A DNA stretch of 5,149 bases, from the NCBI GenBank assembly GCA_005240015.1, contig SBBV01000188.1, positions 1-5,149 on the forward strand, written 5' to 3'. Positions 5,095-5,149 of this stretch are shown here, one piece after another (position 1 is the first letter of the stretch; each line of letters opens with the position of its first letter). Below the pieces are notes generated by a model. The model was given only the letters and a program-made list of their open reading frames with translations, was not told where the DNA came from and ran no database searches. The position numbers were made by a program, and so were the translations under genes. The DNA comes from Candidatus Odyssella thessalonicensis (GTDB lineage Bacteria > Pseudomonadota > Alphaproteobacteria > Bin65).

Positions 5095-5149
5095 GTTCAC
5101 GGGAGCCGGCGAGGCGGGGAGAAGGAAGCAAGGCTCACCACCAAGACAC
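5095..5149. other. Downstream intergenic end of window
   Basis: The 55 bases after the pqiA-like stop hold a purine-rich stretch (about 5116-5128, GGGGAGAAGGAAG) that resembles a ribosome binding site. No ATG, GTG or TTG follows on the + strand before the window ends, so no gene start can be assigned. Confidence 0.4.

Noticed and set aside
1..5149. CRISPR array, tRNA or rRNA gene, insertion sequence, attachment site
   Set aside because: No regularly spaced repeats, tRNA cloverleaf, transposase or integrase were seen anywhere in the window.

Overview
The window is G+C-rich DNA (clearly above 60% by eye) from what looks like an alphaproteobacterium, probably Hyphomicrobiales or a neighbouring order. 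The evidence is the character of the ThrRS and IF3 proteins, the MRRP-type N-terminus of IF3, and intergenic palindromes of the CCTCATCCTGAGG type, which I recall as abundant in Bradyrhizobium-like genomes. The exact genus cannot be read from the sequence. All genes are on the + strand.

Layout: (1) the 3' end of a GT4-type glycosyltransferase, overlapping by ATGA (358-361) a GT9/heptosyltransferase-like gene. These look like the tail of a lipopolysaccharide or other surface-glycan operon. (2) A 403-base intergenic region that is densely structured. It holds a 137-base converging inverted repeat (1377-1513), a TTGACA promoter element, a 25-codon ORF with seven Thr codons among eight consecutive positions (1577-1654), competing RNA hairpins, and a strong GC-rich terminator with a GAAA loop (1681-1716). 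(3) thrS (threonyl-tRNA synthetase, 1769-3709). (4) infC (translation initiation factor IF3), whose best start is a non-canonical ATA codon at 3756. (5) A second palindromic intergenic repeat (4383-4442). (6) A single-domain PqiA/LetA-like membrane protein (4528-5094). The last 55 bases (5095-5149) contain a purine-rich stretch but no gene that I can support.

The most notable discovery is the region before thrS. It has all the parts of a classical ribosome-mediated attenuator that senses charged tRNA-Thr: a Thr-rich leader peptide, a possible antiterminator pairing that would be exposed when a ribosome stalls on the Thr codons, and an intrinsic terminator. This would be a feedback loop in which shortage of the product (Thr-tRNA) raises synthesis of the enzyme that makes it. 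The design parallels pheM-pheST and the thrABC leader of E. coli, but differs from the tRNA-mimicking translational operator of E. coli thrS. Next to it, infC appears to use an AUA start codon, the kind of start that IF3 itself discriminates against. Both translation genes would then be feedback-controlled by the translation apparatus, through two different mechanisms.
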